64,000 nucleotides of DNA, from NCBI RefSeq assembly GCF_018687355.1, contig NZ_CP061288.1, forward strand, positions 1,188,144-1,252,143, written 5' to 3'. Under the pieces are notes generated by a model. It searched no databases and had not been told where the DNA came from. It was given only the letters and a program-made list of their open reading frames with translations. Source of the DNA: Polynucleobacter sp. VK25 (lineage in GTDB: Bacteria > Pseudomonadota > Gammaproteobacteria > Burkholderiales > Burkholderiaceae). Both the position numbers and the translations under genes were made by a program. Below, piece after piece: positions 1 to 12,107 of the stretch. The first letter of the stretch is position 1. Every line of letters begins with the position of its first letter.

Positions 1-1
1 G

Positions 2-391
2 CTGAATAAGCGAGAAGGCGTATGTCAGGACTTCGCACATATTTTGATTGCGTCGCTCCGCAGTATCGGCATACCAGCAAAATATATAAGCGGCTATATT
101 CTGACCAATCCTGCACCCGGTCAAGCAAGGCTGATTGGCGGAGATGCTTCGCATGCTTGGGCATCAGTTTATGTCCCCAGCATGGATGAAAACGGCATCC
201 TAGGTAAGGGTATTTGGTGTGATCTAGATCCAACCAATAATCGCTGGGGCTTCGTAACTCCTGGGGAAGATTATGTTCACTTGGCCCAAGGAAGAGACTA
301 CTCAGATGTCTCCCCTATTCGCGGGGTAATACATGGTGGAGCAGACCATACGCTAGAGGTAGCGGTAACGGTGATGCCTATTAACTCTTAG
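2..391 (+). CDS. Transglutaminase-like cysteine protease family protein, 3' part only
   Basis: The gene enters from the left edge; the reading frame is open from base 2, so the first in-frame TTG at 44 is not the real start. The visible 129 codons hold the core of a transglutaminase-like fold: a GVCQDFAH motif whose Cys codon is at 23-25 (nucleophile), a DASHAW motif with the His at 152-154, and LDPTN with the Asp at 227-229, giving the complete Cys-His-Asp triad. Bacterial members of this family are cytoplasmic proteins of about 270-300 residues, often beside circularly permuted ATP-grasp/alpha-E genes; that context lies outside the window. The substrate is unknown. A terminator follows at 413-434. 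Confidence 0.88.
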   Translation: MNKREGVCQDFAHILIASLRSIGIPAKYISGYILTNPAPGQARLIGGDASHAWASVYVPSMDENGILGKGIWCDLDPTNNRWGFVTPGEDYVHLAQGRDYSDVSPIRGVIHGGADHTLEVAVTVMPINS

Positions 392-412
392 GCGCCCTTT
401 TCTTACCAATAA

Positions 413-434
413 AAAACCGCCCGAAGGCGGTTTT
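413..434. terminator. Bidirectional rho-independent terminator
   Basis: A stem CCGCC/GGCGG with a CGAA loop is extended by AAAA and TTTT on either side, so it reads as a terminator on both strands. It sits between the convergent transglutaminase-like gene and the Bug receptor gene. Confidence 0.85.
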
Positions 435-462
435 ATTATTTGAAGAGTGCGCTACTGACGTC

Positions 463-1455
463 TTAGTCTGCGTAGATACCTGCAGCCTTAATGATTGGCG
501 TCCATAAATCAATCTGCGCCTTCAGATGCTTTTTCAAGCCTTCTGGAGTAGCATTTGCCTGGGATGGGATCTCAACACCCAACTCAGCCATGTGCTGCTT
601 ATAGAGTGGATCTTGAATGGCGCCTTGCAATGCTTTGGCCAACTTATCCATCTCTGGTTTAGGAGTGCCTTTGGGAGCATAAACACCATGCCAAACTTTC
701 ACTTCAAAGTTCTTCAAGCCCTGCTCATTGAGCGTAGGAATCTTGTCAAAAGCCTTAATGCGCTGCATCGTAGTTGTGCCGTACGGCTTCACTGCATTGG
801 TTGCCAACTGACCTGATAGGTTAGTTGTCTGATCACACATCAATTGCACTTGGCCCCCGATTAAGTCGGTCAACGCAGGTGCAGTGCCTTTATATGGAAC
901 GGTTGTTAAATCCAACTGAATGCGACTCATAAAGAGCAAACCGCATAAGTGACTAGCAGAACCTACACCAGCATTGGCATAAGCAATCTTGCCTACGTTT
1001 GCTTTCATATACGGGAGGAGTTCTTGATAATTCTTAGGAGGTAAATCTTTATTACCAACCAAAATCATCGGTACGTCAGCAACTTGACCAACATACTCAT
1101 AGTCATTCATTGGGTCAAAGCCTAAGTTCTTATATAGAGCTGGGGCCGTGGACATGCCAATATGGTGAATCAACAATGTGTAACCATCGTTCTTAGAGTT
1201 AATGACTCGCTTGGCGGCAATCGTACCGCCAGCGCCAGGACTGTTATCCACAATCACTTGTCCTTTGAGTTGCTTACCCATTGCTAAAGCAAGTTCGCGA
1301 GCTACCTTATCGGTTGGACCGCCTGCTGAGAACGGCACAACTAATGTAATTGGACGATCGCCAGGAAAATCAGCTGCATTTGCAGCAGAAATGCTAACGC
1401 CTAGTGCGCACAGCGAAATTGCTGCAATGCGAATAATTGATTGGGATATTTTCAC
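463..1455 (-). CDS. Bug/TctC-family tripartite tricarboxylate transporter substrate-binding protein
   Basis: A periplasmic solute receptor of 330 residues. It has an N-terminal signal peptide ending near ANAA, then the family signature PFSAGGPTDKVAR near residue 45 and the GAGG loop near residue 75. It starts at GTG, with AAGGA six bases upstream. Bug proteins bind small carboxylates and feed TctAB-type permeases, none of which is adjacent. It is clearly a paralogue of the receptor at 27687-28676: both share the HHxGM, GQVADVPM and CDQTT segments, so the ligands are probably related. The ligand itself cannot be read from sequence. Confidence 0.9.
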   Translation of the reverse strand: MKISQSIIRIAAISLCALGVSISAANAADFPGDRPITLVVPFSAGGPTDKVARELALAMGKQLKGQVIVDNSPGAGGTIAAKRVINSKNDGYTLLIHHIGMSTAPALYKNLGFDPMNDYEYVGQVADVPMILVGNKDLPPKNYQELLPYMKANVGKIAYANAGVGSASHLCGLLFMSRIQLDLTTVPYKGTAPALTDLIGGQVQLMCDQTTNLSGQLATNAVKPYGTTTMQRIKAFDKIPTLNEQGLKNFEVKVWHGVYAPKGTPKPEMDKLAKALQGAIQDPLYKQHMAELGVEIPSQANATPEGLKKHLKAQIDLWTPIIKAAGIYAD

Positions 1456-1496
1456 GGGGATCCTTGCTTTTAGTGTTTACAGTTATAGACCAGTAG

Positions 1497-1537
1497 TTTA
1501 GAGAATTTGCCAGCCCTTTGGTGGGAAATTCTCTAAA
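1497..1537. repeat. Perfect 12-bp inverted repeat between tex and the Bug gene
   Basis: TTTAGAGAATTT (1497-1508) and AAATTCTCTAAA (1526-1537) are perfectly complementary, and CCA/TGG can pair further inside after one mismatch. It lies 5 bases past the tex stop and about 40 bases before the Bug start. No U-run follows the stem in either direction, so it is not a standard intrinsic terminator. It could be a 3' stabilising hairpin of tex or an operator for the Bug gene. Confidence 0.6.
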
Positions 1538-1542
1538 AAATA

Positions 1543-3891
1543 CTATTTCTTAAGCTTCCCAAAGGCAGCTGCCATTGCATTATTCATAGGAGGCGCTTGC
1601 CTTCTATCTTCTTGTGGCTTTCTAGCATCTGGAGTCTTAGGGCGATTGGGTGCTCTTAGTTCTGGCTTGGAGGCCTTAGGAGCTTCATCTGTCAATCGCA
1701 TAGTGAGCGCGATTCGTTTGCGCTTTTCATCCACTTCTAGCACTTTGACCTTAACAACCTGCCCTGCTTTAACTACGCTATGCGGATCTTTTACAAAAGT
1801 ATTGGACAACGCAGAAATATGAACCAATCCATCTTGATGCACACCAATGTCCACAAAGGCGCCAAAGGCAGCAACGTTTGTCACTACACCCTCCAGAATC
1901 ATATCGGTCTTCAGGTCGCTAATTTTTTCTACGCCATCTTGAAAGGTTGCAGTGGTAAATTCTGGACGTGGGTCGCGTCCAGGCTTTTCTAATTCTTTAA
2001 TGATGTCGGTTACGGTAGGAACGCCGAACTGACCATCGGCATATTTTTCTGGCGAGAGTGATTTAAGTAAGCTAGCATCGCCAATGACTTCTTTGACACC
2101 CTTTTTAATATCCTTCAAAATCTTTTCTACCAAAGGATAAGATTCTGGATGAACCGCAGAGGCATCCAATGGATCATCGCCATTCATGATGCGTAAGAAG
2201 CCAGCAGCTTGCTCATACGTTTTATCGCCGAGGCGTGGAACACTCTTGAGATCAGCCCTCGATTTAAATGCACCCTTGCTGTCACGGTACGCTACGATGC
2301 CCTCAGCAACAGTAGAGCTTAAGCCTGAGACCCTTGCTAGCAATGGTGCAGAGGCTGTGTTGACATCTACACCTACCGCGTTCACACAATCCTCGACCAC
2401 CGCTACCAATGATTTTGCTAATTGGGTTTGCATCACATCATGCTGATACTGGCCGACGCCAATCGATTTCGGATCAATCTTGACTAACTCTGCAAGCGGA
2501 TCTTGCAATCTGCGTGCAATGGATACAGCGCCACGTAATGAGACGTCCATACCCGGTAATTCTTTTGAAGCATATTCAGAAGCCGAGTAAACCGAAGCAC
2601 CCGCTTCAGAGACCACGATCTTGGTGAGTTTGAGCTCTGGCTTAGCTTTAATGAGTTCTTGCGCCAATTTATCTGTTTCACGAGATGCTGTGCCATTACC
2701 AATCGAGATCAAGGTGGCATTATGTTTCTCAGCTAGCTTTGCCAGAGTGTGTAATGAACCAGCCCAATCATTTTTGGGTTGATGTGGGTAAATGACATCG
2801 GTATCCACCACTTTGCCAGTGGCATCTACTACTGCTACCTTCACACCGGTACGCATACCAGGGTCAAGGCCAATGGTCACTCTTGGACCGGCAGGTGCCG
2901 CCAGAAGAAGATCTTTTAGATTGCGGGCAAATACGTTAATTGCCTCAGTTTCTGAGCGTTCACGCAGTGCTGTCATCAGCTCTGACTCTAAATGCAAAGA
3001 ACATTTGATGCGCCAAGTCCAGCGCACGGTATCCGCCAGCCAAGCATCCGCTGGGCGACCATTATTTTTAATCTTGAAATGATTAGCAATCCGGTTTTCA
3101 CAAGGATTATGAGGGGCATCCCACTTTAGTTTTTCTTCTTCGGTATCTAGGCGCAGATTAACCATCAACATCTGCTCACGTCGACCTCTAAACAAAGCTA
3201 GAGCACGATGCGATGGAATTGCTTTGATTGGCTCAGAGTAATCAAAGTAATCCGCAAACTTTTCACCCTCTTGCTCTTTGCCAGCAATCACCTTGGAATC
3301 CACTACACCATGATCTTGCAAGTAGATGCGAAGGGATTGCACTAATGCAGCATCCTCAGCAAAGCGCTCCATCAGAATTTGACGGGCACCTTCAAGGGCA
3401 GCTTTAGTATCCGGTACCCCAGGATTATCAGTGCCATCTACCTGAAACGCCTCCTTAAGATATTTAGCAGCCTCTATTTCTGGATCGAGATTTGGGTTAT
3501 TGAGTAAATCATTTGCTAATGGCTCTAAGCCGGCTTCTAGCGCGATTTGTGCTTTGGTTCTTCTCTTAGGCTTATATGGCAGGTAGAGATCCTCGAGCCG
3601 CGTCTTATCTTCTGCCAGCATGATGGCTTTGAGCAACTCTGGCGTCATCTTGCCCTGCTCATCAATGGAAGCAATAATTGTTTTACGACGATCTTCTAGT
3701 TCGCGAAGGTAGCTAAGACGCTCTTCTAATAATCGCAATTGCGTGTCATCTAAGCCGCCAGTCGCTTCTTTACGGTAACGAGCGATAAATGGGACGGTAG
3801 CACCCTCATCCATCAGGGCTATAGCAGCAACTACTTGAGCAGGTTTAGCGGAAAGTTCTTGGGCAAGGCGTTGTTCTATCGATGGCAGCAT
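1543..3891 (-). CDS. tex: Tex-family RNA-binding transcription accessory protein
   Basis: 782 residues, the usual Tex length. Order of domains: N-terminal helical Tex region ([15 protein letters not shown] near residue 35), a YqgF/RuvC-like domain (GLDPGMRTG around residue 345), helix-hairpin-helix units (around residues 500-570, ending in a [14 protein letters not shown] segment), and a C-terminal S1 RNA-binding domain ([18 protein letters not shown], about residues 660-730), followed by a basic, disordered tail. Tex binds nucleic acid and influences transcription and stress survival in several bacteria; the exact role is not settled. It is a cytoplasmic single gene, separated from typA by a terminator at 3938-3969. 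Confidence 0.96.
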   Translation of the reverse strand: MLPSIEQRLAQELSAKPAQVVAAIALMDEGATVPFIARYRKEATGGLDDTQLRLLEERLSYLRELEDRRKTIIASIDEQGKMTPELLKAIMLAEDKTRLEDLYLPYKPKRRTKAQIALEAGLEPLANDLLNNPNLDPEIEAAKYLKEAFQVDGTDNPGVPDTKAALEGARQILMERFAEDAALVQSLRIYLQDHGVVDSKVIAGKEQEGEKFADYFDYSEPIKAIPSHRALALFRGRREQMLMVNLRLDTEEEKLKWDAPHNPCENRIANHFKIKNNGRPADAWLADTVRWTWRIKCSLHLESELMTALRERSETEAINVFARNLKDLLLAAPAGPRVTIGLDPGMRTGVKVAVVDATGKVVDTDVIYPHQPKNDWAGSLHTLAKLAEKHNATLISIGNGTASRETDKLAQELIKAKPELKLTKIVVSEAGASVYSASEYASKELPGMDVSLRGAVSIARRLQDPLAELVKIDPKSIGVGQYQHDVMQTQLAKSLVAVVEDCVNAVGVDVNTASAPLLARVSGLSSTVAEGIVAYRDSKGAFKSRADLKSVPRLGDKTYEQAAGFLRIMNGDDPLDASAVHPESYPLVEKILKDIKKGVKEVIGDASLLKSLSPEKYADGQFGVPTVTDIIKELEKPGRDPRPEFTTATFQDGVEKISDLKTDMILEGVVTNVAAFGAFVDIGVHQDGLVHISALSNTFVKDPHSVVKAGQVVKVKVLEVDEKRKRIALTMRLTDEAPKASKPELRAPNRPKTPDARKPQEDRRQAPPMNNAMAAAFGKLKK

Positions 3892-3937
3892 GAAATGATT
3901 AATTTACTCAGATTTTAGGAATATTGGTGTGATGGAA

Positions 3938-3969
3938 AAATAAGAGCCACCCAAAGGTGACTCTTATTT
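3938..3969 (-). terminator. Terminator of the rimP-typA operon
   Basis: On the minus strand AAATAAGAG pairs with CTCTTATTT, and CACC with GGTG, with a single C/A mismatch and an AAA-containing loop; a U-rich stretch follows. It lies about 37 bases past the typA stop and before tex. Confidence 0.7.
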
Positions 3970-4005
3970 AACTAACAGCGTGACTAATTAAAGCAACTTG
4001 GAAAA

Positions 4006-5823
<1,818 letters not shown>

Positions 5824-5893
5824 GTGAAGCTTCTAAAGTTAAGAATATAAATTCGGGTTAATTAAGATTAGTGGGTGAATAAGTTAAAGTTAT

Positions 5894-6805
5894 TTAATGA
5901 GCAGAAGAGATTAAGCGCTTCGGATGCAAAACCCCGGAGCGCCAATCAGCAGTGCCAATAAAGTTATGAGGAGCAGCAGTGGCGCGATAAATGCGCACTA
6001 ATGCTTCGATGGAAGGTAAATTGAGTGGAACACGTTGCCCCATCTCGAGACGCTTGGCTTGCTGCTCATCCACGGTTAAATGGGGCAAGGTTTGCAAAAG
6101 CGCATCAACCGGCAAAATGTAGTCAGCAGTATTTTTCAAGCCGCTCTGAATCGATTCAATCGTAAAAGATTGCTCTAGATTTAAGTGTCCAACTTCGGTA
6201 CGGCGCAAACCTACCAAATGGGCGCCGCAGCCTAATGCATTTCCAATATCTTCGGCTAACACACGAATGTAAGTCCCTTTGCTGCAACTCACTTCTAATG
6301 TGGCTTCTGGCCAGTTGAAAGCAGTCCAACGAATAGAGTGAATCGTAATATCTCGTGGAGCGCGCTCTAACTCAACACCAGCGCGAGCATATTCATATAA
6401 AGGCTTGCCATCACGCTTAAGAGCTGAATACATTGGCGGCACTTGAGATATTGGACCAGTAAATTTTGGGAGCAAAGCGTCTAATGCGGACCTGATATCG
6501 GCATCACTTGCAAATACAGGCAAAGGCAACTCTTCAATCACTTGACCTTCAGCATCACCGGTATCAGTACGTGAGCCAAACTTCACTTGTGCAATATATG
6601 TTTTATCGGCTTCAAGTAGGTCTTGTGAATACTTGGTAGCCTCACCTAAGCAAATAGGAAGCAAACCCGTCGCCATCGGATCCAAAGTACCTGTGTGACC
6701 TGCTTTATCCGCATTAAATGCGCGCTTGACAGCAGTAACCGCACCTTGAGAACTCATTCCAGCTGGTTTATCTAGAAGCACGACGCCGTCGATTCGTATA
6801 GACAT
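5894..6805 (-). CDS. truB: tRNA pseudouridine(55) synthase TruB
   Basis: 303 residues. TruB makes the T-loop pseudouridine at position 55 of nearly all tRNAs. The N-terminus VVLLDKPAGMSSQ and the catalytic motif HTGTLDPMATGLLP (Asp near residue 42) are intact, as are KTYIAQVKFG and the CSKGTYIRVLAEDIG motif near residue 180. The C-terminal RNA-binding extension is short. It starts three bases after the rbfA stop, consistent with translational coupling inside the nusA-infB operon. Confidence 0.97.
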   Translation of the reverse strand: MSIRIDGVVLLDKPAGMSSQGAVTAVKRAFNADKAGHTGTLDPMATGLLPICLGEATKYSQDLLEADKTYIAQVKFGSRTDTGDAEGQVIEELPLPVFASDADIRSALDALLPKFTGPISQVPPMYSALKRDGKPLYEYARAGVELERAPRDITIHSIRWTAFNWPEATLEVSCSKGTYIRVLAEDIGNALGCGAHLVGLRRTEVGHLNLEQSFTIESIQSGLKNTADYILPVDALLQTLPHLTVDEQQAKRLEMGQRVPLNLPSIEALVRIYRATAAPHNFIGTADWRSGVLHPKRLISSAH

Positions 6806-6808
6806 GAA

Positions 6809-7177
6809 TTACTTGGTCTCGTCTTTGTGATCGCTCTCTACTGCTTGATCGATCAATCGAGACATTTCTATGCCATGCTCAACTGAGCTGTCATAGTGAA
6901 AATGCAATGTAGGGACTGTGTGAATATGTAAACGCTTAAACAAGAGTGAATGCAAATACCCTGCTTTTTCTTGCAGCGCTTTTAATGCATGTTCAGGCTC
7001 AGCACCCAAAACAGTAAAGAACACTTTAGCGTGTGCTAAGTCTGGAGTGAGCTCGATACTTTGTAAAGTAATCAAGCCCAAACTCGGACTGCGCAATTCG
7101 CGTGGAATAAGCTCGGCCAGGTCTCGCTGAATTTGATCGGCGAGACGCTGGTTACGATGCGGGCTAGTTTTGTGCAT
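6809..7177 (-). CDS. rbfA: 30S ribosome-binding factor RbfA
   Basis: 122 residues, normal length. The sequence carries the RbfA KH-type pattern: an [17 protein letters not shown] first helix, then [16 protein letters not shown] and a C-terminal [19 protein letters not shown] segment. RbfA binds the 16S 5' region and is needed for late 30S maturation and cold adaptation. It lies between infB (14-base gap) and truB (3-base gap), the standard proteobacterial order. Confidence 0.96.
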   Translation of the reverse strand: MHKTSPHRNQRLADQIQRDLAELIPRELRSPSLGLITLQSIELTPDLAHAKVFFTVLGAEPEHALKALQEKAGYLHSLLFKRLHIHTVPTLHFHYDSSVEHGIEMSRLIDQAVESDHKDETK

Positions 7178-7191
7178 ATTGCCTATGGTGC

Positions 7192-9951
7192 TTAGAGTGA
7201 ACGTGCAACTTCAGTTACTTCAAACACCTCGAGCTGGTCACCTTCTTTAATGTCGTTGTAGCCTTTTAATGACAGGCCGCACTCAACACCGGCACGAACT
7301 TCTTTAGCGTCATCTTTGAAGCGCTTGAGAGAATCCAATTCACCAGTCCAAACAACCACGTTGTCACGCAAGAGACGAACACTAGATGTGCGTTTGATGA
7401 TTCCATCAACTACCAAGCAACCAGCAATTGCGCCAACCTTGGATACCAAGAAGACTTGACGAATCTCTACGAGACCAGTGATTTCTTCTTTCTTATCTGG
7501 TGTCAACATGCCGCTCAATGCTAATTTCACTTCATCTACTGCGTCATAGATGATGTTGTGATAACGAATGTCTACGCCATTGTTCTCAGCTAATTTGCGA
7601 GCTGCCGCATCTGCACGGGAGTTGAAGCCAAAAATAACCGCCTTAGAAGCAACTGCCAAGTTCACGTCAGTTTCAGTAATGCCACCAACACCCGCGTGAA
7701 CAATTTGAACTTTTACTTCTGGAGTAGAAAGCTTCATTAACGATTGAGCCAAAGCTTCTTGAGAGCCCTGTACGTCAGCCTTAATGATCAATGGCAATAA
7801 CTTAGCCTCAATAGCGCCTTCTTCCATGTTTTCCATCATGGTCTCAAGCTTGAATGCTTGCTGTTTAGCCAACTTCACATCACGGAACTTACCTTGACGG
7901 AAAAGTGCAATCTCACGAGCCTTACGCTCATCAGGAACTACTTGCACTGACTCACCAGCTGCAGGAACATCACCTAAGCCTTGAATCTCTACCGGAATAG
8001 ATGGGCCTGCTTCATTACATGGTTTACCGTTTTCATCCAACATGGCGCGGACGCGACCATAGGTTGAACCCGCCAACAGCATATCGCCACGTTTTAATGT
8101 ACCTGACTGAACCAAGATAGTTGCCACTGGGCCCTTACCTTTATCCAAGCGAGCTTCAATGACCAAACCTTGTGCTGGGGCATCTTTTGGTGCCTTCAAT
8201 TCTAAGATTTCCGCTTGCAACAGGACGTTTTCAAGGAGGGCATCAATGCCTTCACCTGTTTTTGCGGACACCGGAATAAATGGCACATCGCCACCGTACT
8301 CTTCAGGAACCACTTGTTCTGCCACTAATTCAGTTTTAACGCGCTCTGAATTGGCTTCCGGCTTATCAATTTTGTTAATAGCCACAACAATAGGCACGCC
8401 ACCTGCAAGCGCATGGTGAATTGCTTCTTTTGTTTGCGGCATAACGCCGTCATCAGCAGCCACTACTAAGATCACAATATCGGTCGCCTTAGCACCACGA
8501 GCACGCATTGCCGTAAAGGCTTCGTGACCCGGTGTATCCAAGAAGGTAATCATGCCGCGTGGAGTTTCTACGTGGTACGCACCAATATGCTGAGTAATAC
8601 CACCGGCTTCGCCAGTAGCCACTTTTGCAGCGCGAATCTTATCGAGCAAAGAAGTTTTACCGTGGTCAACGTGACCCATCACTGTTACTACTGGAGGACG
8701 TGGCAATAACTCTGCATCGTGACCATCAGTGCCGAGATCTAAATCGGGGTCATCTAATTTCGCAGCATGGGCTTTATGTCCCATTTCTTCCACGAGAATC
8801 ATTGCAGTATCTTGGTCTAGAACTTGATTGATGGTGACCATCTGGCCCATACCCATCAATAACTTGATTACTTCCGCACTCTTCACGGCCATTGCATGAG
8901 CTAACTCAGCAACAGTAATGGTTTCTGGTACGTGAACATCACGCACTATTGCTTCTGTTGGCACTTGGAAGTTGGTATCTACGTTCGCTTCTGCAATTTG
9001 ACGTTGCTTCTTACGGCCACCGCCTGAACGCCAACCACCAACACCTCCAGATGAATCACCACGTGTCTTGAGGCCGCCAGGTTTCTTGGCGCCTTCTTCT
9101 TGCCAAGTAGATGATGTCTCTGCAGATTTAATGGTCTTGCCGCCAACTTTGGCGACAGCCTTCTTCTTATCATCGGCACCTTCAACTTTGGCAGGCTTAT
9201 GCAAAGTGCCTTTTTTCGCTTCTTCAGCAGCAATTTCACTTGGCGCCTTTAGAACGCGAGCGGGAGCACTCATCATGTCGCGAATCGCCAAAGCTTCAGC
9301 TTCTGCGGCAGCACGACGTAAACGAATGTCTGCTAATTCTTTTTCTTTAGATACAGCTAAATCTTTTGCAGCCTTATCTGCGGATGCTTTTTTCTCTGCG
9401 GCAGCTGCAGCAGCATCTGGAGCTTCATCGGCCGGAGCAACTTCTTTGACTACTGGAGCAGCAACTTCTTTTTGGCGAGCTTCTTCAGCTGCCTTCATTT
9501 CCGCTTCCTGACGAGCAAGTAACTCAGCTTGGCGCGTTGCCTCAGCTGCACGTTTTTCTAACTCTTCTTCAGAAATAACGGGTTTAGCTGGTGCAGCTTT
9601 TGCCTCCACTTTTACTGGAGCCACTTCTGGCTCTACTTCAGGAGCCTTGTCACCCGCCTTAACAAGCACGCGTTTTTTACGAACCTCAACCTGCACAGTG
9701 CGAGTGCGCCCAGCAGAATCTGCTTGACGAATTTCAGAGCTCTCGCGCTTGATTAAGGTAATCTTTTTGCGCGCGCCACTATCTGCACTGCCATGTGCTT
9801 TTTGCAAATGCTCGAGTAGGACAGTTTTGTCCTTTTCGGTAATGCTATCGTCCTCAGAACCTTTTTCGATACCGGCCGCCTTCAACTGCTCCAAGAGGTC
9901 TGGCGCGGTACGTTTTAATTCTTTAGCGAGTACTTTTACTGTTGTTGCCAT
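7192..9951 (-). CDS. infB: Translation initiation factor IF-2
   Basis: 919 residues. An IF2_N domain starts at [14 protein letters not shown], followed by a long Ala/Lys/Glu-rich linker (about 60-290) and a Gly/basic stretch. A second IF2_N region precedes the G domain with [13 protein letters not shown] near residue 420, [16 protein letters not shown] and NKIDKPEAN. Domain II and the C-terminal fMet-tRNA-binding domains complete it. It directs initiator tRNA to the 30S subunit and promotes subunit joining. The position downstream of nusA is conserved. No second internal IF-2 start was tested. Confidence 0.97.
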   Translation of the reverse strand: MATTVKVLAKELKRTAPDLLEQLKAAGIEKGSEDDSITEKDKTVLLEHLQKAHGSADSGARKKITLIKRESSEIRQADSAGRTRTVQVEVRKKRVLVKAGDKAPEVEPEVAPVKVEAKAAPAKPVISEEELEKRAAEATRQAELLARQEAEMKAAEEARQKEVAAPVVKEVAPADEAPDAAAAAAEKKASADKAAKDLAVSKEKELADIRLRRAAAEAEALAIRDMMSAPARVLKAPSEIAAEEAKKGTLHKPAKVEGADDKKKAVAKVGGKTIKSAETSSTWQEEGAKKPGGLKTRGDSSGGVGGWRSGGGRKKQRQIAEANVDTNFQVPTEAIVRDVHVPETITVAELAHAMAVKSAEVIKLLMGMGQMVTINQVLDQDTAMILVEEMGHKAHAAKLDDPDLDLGTDGHDAELLPRPPVVTVMGHVDHGKTSLLDKIRAAKVATGEAGGITQHIGAYHVETPRGMITFLDTPGHEAFTAMRARGAKATDIVILVVAADDGVMPQTKEAIHHALAGGVPIVVAINKIDKPEANSERVKTELVAEQVVPEEYGGDVPFIPVSAKTGEGIDALLENVLLQAEILELKAPKDAPAQGLVIEARLDKGKGPVATILVQSGTLKRGDMLLAGSTYGRVRAMLDENGKPCNEAGPSIPVEIQGLGDVPAAGESVQVVPDERKAREIALFRQGKFRDVKLAKQQAFKLETMMENMEEGAIEAKLLPLIIKADVQGSQEALAQSLMKLSTPEVKVQIVHAGVGGITETDVNLAVASKAVIFGFNSRADAAARKLAENNGVDIRYHNIIYDAVDEVKLALSGMLTPDKKEEITGLVEIRQVFLVSKVGAIAGCLVVDGIIKRTSSVRLLRDNVVVWTGELDSLKRFKDDAKEVRAGVECGLSLKGYNDIKEGDQLEVFEVTEVARSL

Positions 9952-9964
9952 GCACTACTTCCTC

Positions 9965-11446
9965 TCATGAAGTAAACCAATGTTCGCGCGCTTTCATGAT
10001 GAGCGTTTTCGCAGTTTCTTCGTCAATTTGTGTCGCCTCAACCAGCTCATCAACAGCCAATTCAGCAAGGTCGTCACGGGTATGAACTTGATTGTCAGCA
10101 AGCTTAGCAATCAGTTCTGTTGTCATTCCCTCTAGGGAGCGCAGGTCTTGTGAAACCTCACCAATGCGCTCTTCTTTTGCTAACTCCATAGTCAACAAGG
10201 AATCACGCGCACGAGTACGTAACTCATTCACAGTATCTTCGTCGAATGAATCGATTTCTAACATTTCCGACAATGGCACATAAGCCACCTCTTCCAATGT
10301 ATTGAAACCTTCTTCAATCAAAATATCAGCCACTTCCTGGTCTACATCCAACTTATCCATAAACAACTGGCGTACGGAAGATGCTTCTTTTTCAGTTTTC
10401 TCAGCAGACTCTTCAGGAGTCATGATGTTGATCTGCCAACCAGTCAAATCGCTTGCCAAACGAACATTCTGTCCGCTACGGCCAATGGCGATTGCTAAGT
10501 TCTCTTCGTCAACAACTACGTCCATTGCATGACGCTCTTCGTCAACGACGATAGATGACACTTGAGCTGGAGCTAAAGCGCCAATCACAAACTGGGCTGG
10601 ATCTTCAGACCACAATACGATATCTACTGCTTCGCCAGCGACTTCGTTACGAACTGCAGTTACACGAGTACCACGAACACCAACGCAGGTACCGATTGGA
10701 TCAATACGCTTGTCGTAAGTGATCACAGCAATCTTTGCGCGAACGCCAGGATCACGTGCAGCCCCTTTAATTTCTAATAAGCCCTGCTCCATCTCTGGAA
10801 CTTCGTTCTCAAACAACTTGATCAAGAAGTCTGGGCAAGTGCGTGAGAGTTCGATTTGAGGGCCACGCGCTTCACGGTCCACTTTCAGGATGTATGCACG
10901 TACACGGTCGCCAGAACGTAAGTTCTCTTTTGGAATCATTTGATCGCGACGCAGCAATGCTTCAACACGGCCGGATTCAATAATCAAGCCATTCTTGTCA
11001 GCACGTTTGACAGTACCGGTCATGACTTTTTCGCCACGCTCCAGGTAGTCGTTCAAGATCTGCTCACGCTCAGCATCACGGATACGCTGCAAGATGACTT
11101 GCTTGGCAGCTTGTGCGCCGATACGACCGAAAGCTAAAGATTCAATTTGCTCTTCGATATAGTCACCGACTTCCATGTCAGCGAGCTGCTCTTGGGCTTC
11201 AAATTGCAAAATCTCTTTATCTGGCTCTTGTAGACCGGCTTCATTGGGAACAACCAACCAACGACGGAAGGTTTCGTATTCACCAGTTTCACGATCAATC
11301 GAAACGCGGATATCCACATCTTCGGTAGCGTAGCGCTTCTTAGTCGCAGAGGCTAACGCCATCTCCAACGCTTCGAATACGATCGCTTGATCAACGTTCT
11401 TTTCACGCGCTAACGCGTCTGCCAACATGAGAACTTCTCGGCTCAT
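9965..11446 (-). CDS. nusA: Transcription termination/antitermination protein NusA
   Basis: 493 residues. NusA N-terminal RNA-polymerase-binding domain (about 1-130), S1 domain ([16 protein letters not shown] near 145), two KH domains ([15 protein letters not shown] and [22 protein letters not shown] regions) and two C-terminal acidic HhH repeats (about 360-490), the proteobacterial arrangement. NusA tunes pausing, intrinsic and Rho termination, and rRNA antitermination. Its ATG overlaps the rimP stop (ATGA, 11443-11446), so the two are translationally coupled. Confidence 0.97.
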   Translation of the reverse strand: MSREVLMLADALAREKNVDQAIVFEALEMALASATKKRYATEDVDIRVSIDRETGEYETFRRWLVVPNEAGLQEPDKEILQFEAQEQLADMEVGDYIEEQIESLAFGRIGAQAAKQVILQRIRDAEREQILNDYLERGEKVMTGTVKRADKNGLIIESGRVEALLRRDQMIPKENLRSGDRVRAYILKVDREARGPQIELSRTCPDFLIKLFENEVPEMEQGLLEIKGAARDPGVRAKIAVITYDKRIDPIGTCVGVRGTRVTAVRNEVAGEAVDIVLWSEDPAQFVIGALAPAQVSSIVVDEERHAMDVVVDEENLAIAIGRSGQNVRLASDLTGWQINIMTPEESAEKTEKEASSVRQLFMDKLDVDQEVADILIEEGFNTLEEVAYVPLSEMLEIDSFDEDTVNELRTRARDSLLTMELAKEERIGEVSQDLRSLEGMTTELIAKLADNQVHTRDDLAELAVDELVEATQIDEETAKTLIMKAREHWFTS

Positions 11447-11934
11447 GACTTTCTTCCTTTGAAATCAATAACAGGGACCAACCGAGTCTTATCGACCTCG
11501 GCTAAAGAGAACTCCAATTGAGAGGGCTGACCATCAGCACCCTCAAATACCAAACCAAACTTTGCATCCGGTGAATTCAATTCACCACTCAGCAAACCTT
11601 GCAACTCACCACGAAAATTCTTACGGCTACCAACAGCAACACGCAACTTCAAATCTACTTGCATACCAGCAAAGCGCTCATAATCAGCAGCGCTTTTTAC
11701 TGGGCGATCCAATCCTGGAGATGAAATCTCTAAACGCTCGTAAGGGATGTTTTCAACTGGCAATGTGTAGCTCAGTTGATGACTCACCTTCTCGCAATCC
11801 AACACAGAAATCAAACGTTCGTAATCCGGGTTTTCAATCGTGACACGCAGCAATCCTCCGGCTTCACGCTCAATCTCCACTAGCGTGTAACCCAAGTTTT
11901 CCAGCTCTGCAGAAATAACCTGCTGATCCTTCAC
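11443..11934 (-). CDS. rimP: Ribosome maturation factor RimP
   Basis: 163 residues. Contains the RimP hallmarks [13 protein letters not shown], the DCEKVSHQL segment and [24 protein letters not shown] near residue 90. RimP binds early 30S intermediates. It starts at GTG with a GAAGGGG ribosome site. It is the first gene of the rimP-nusA-infB-rbfA-truB(-typA) operon. Upstream, on the same strand, are a promoter -10 (12075-12080), two hairpins and an intrinsic terminator only 25 bases from the start codon, suggesting transcription attenuation of the whole operon. Confidence 0.95.
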   Translation of the reverse strand: MKDQQVISAELENLGYTLVEIEREAGGLLRVTIENPDYERLISVLDCEKVSHQLSYTLPVENIPYERLEISSPGLDRPVKSAADYERFAGMQVDLKLRVAVGSRKNFRGELQGLLSGELNSPDAKFGLVFEGADGQPSQLEFSLAEVDKTRLVPVIDFKGRKS

Positions 11935-11958
11935 GACACCCCTTCATACCAAAATGGC

Positions 11959-11984
11959 AAAAAAAAATGGGCTTCAAAGCCCAT
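11959..11984 (-). terminator. Intrinsic terminator in the rimP leader / after rluB
   Basis: On the minus strand ATGGGCT-TTGA-AGCCCAT forms a 7-bp stem with a tetraloop, followed by an uninterrupted run of at least eight U. It can terminate rluB. A -10 box lies between the rluB stop and this hairpin, so it is also inside the rimP leader and could act as an attenuator. Confidence 0.85.
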
Positions 11985-12005
11985 ATTCTCGAAATTCAGA
12001 ACAGG

Positions 12006-12035
12006 CCGACTTACGTTGATCGCAACATCAGTCGG
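12006..12035 (-). other. Stem-loop in rimP leader RNA
   Basis: CCGACT (12006-12011) pairs with AGTCGG (12030-12035), with an inner GTTG/CAAC stem around a 4-base loop. A further 5-bp hairpin (ACAGC/GCTGT, 12048-12065) lies just upstream. Both fall between the predicted transcription start and the terminator hairpin, giving an unusually structured leader of about 130 nt. Confidence 0.55.
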
Positions 12036-12074
12036 TAACTACTCAAAACAGCAAAACCCTGCTGTAAGACCAAA

Positions 12075-12080
12075 ATTATA
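12075..12080 (-). promoter_or_regulatory. Candidate -10 box of the rimP operon promoter
   Basis: The minus strand reads a perfect TATAAT here. A weak TTGTAT lies 20 bases further upstream, inside the end of rluB, so the spacing is long and the -35 is uncertain. A start near 12068 would give a leader containing all the hairpins before rimP. Confidence 0.5.
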
Positions 12081-12107
12081 GCCTATTTAGCAGAAAACCG
12101 ATACAAA

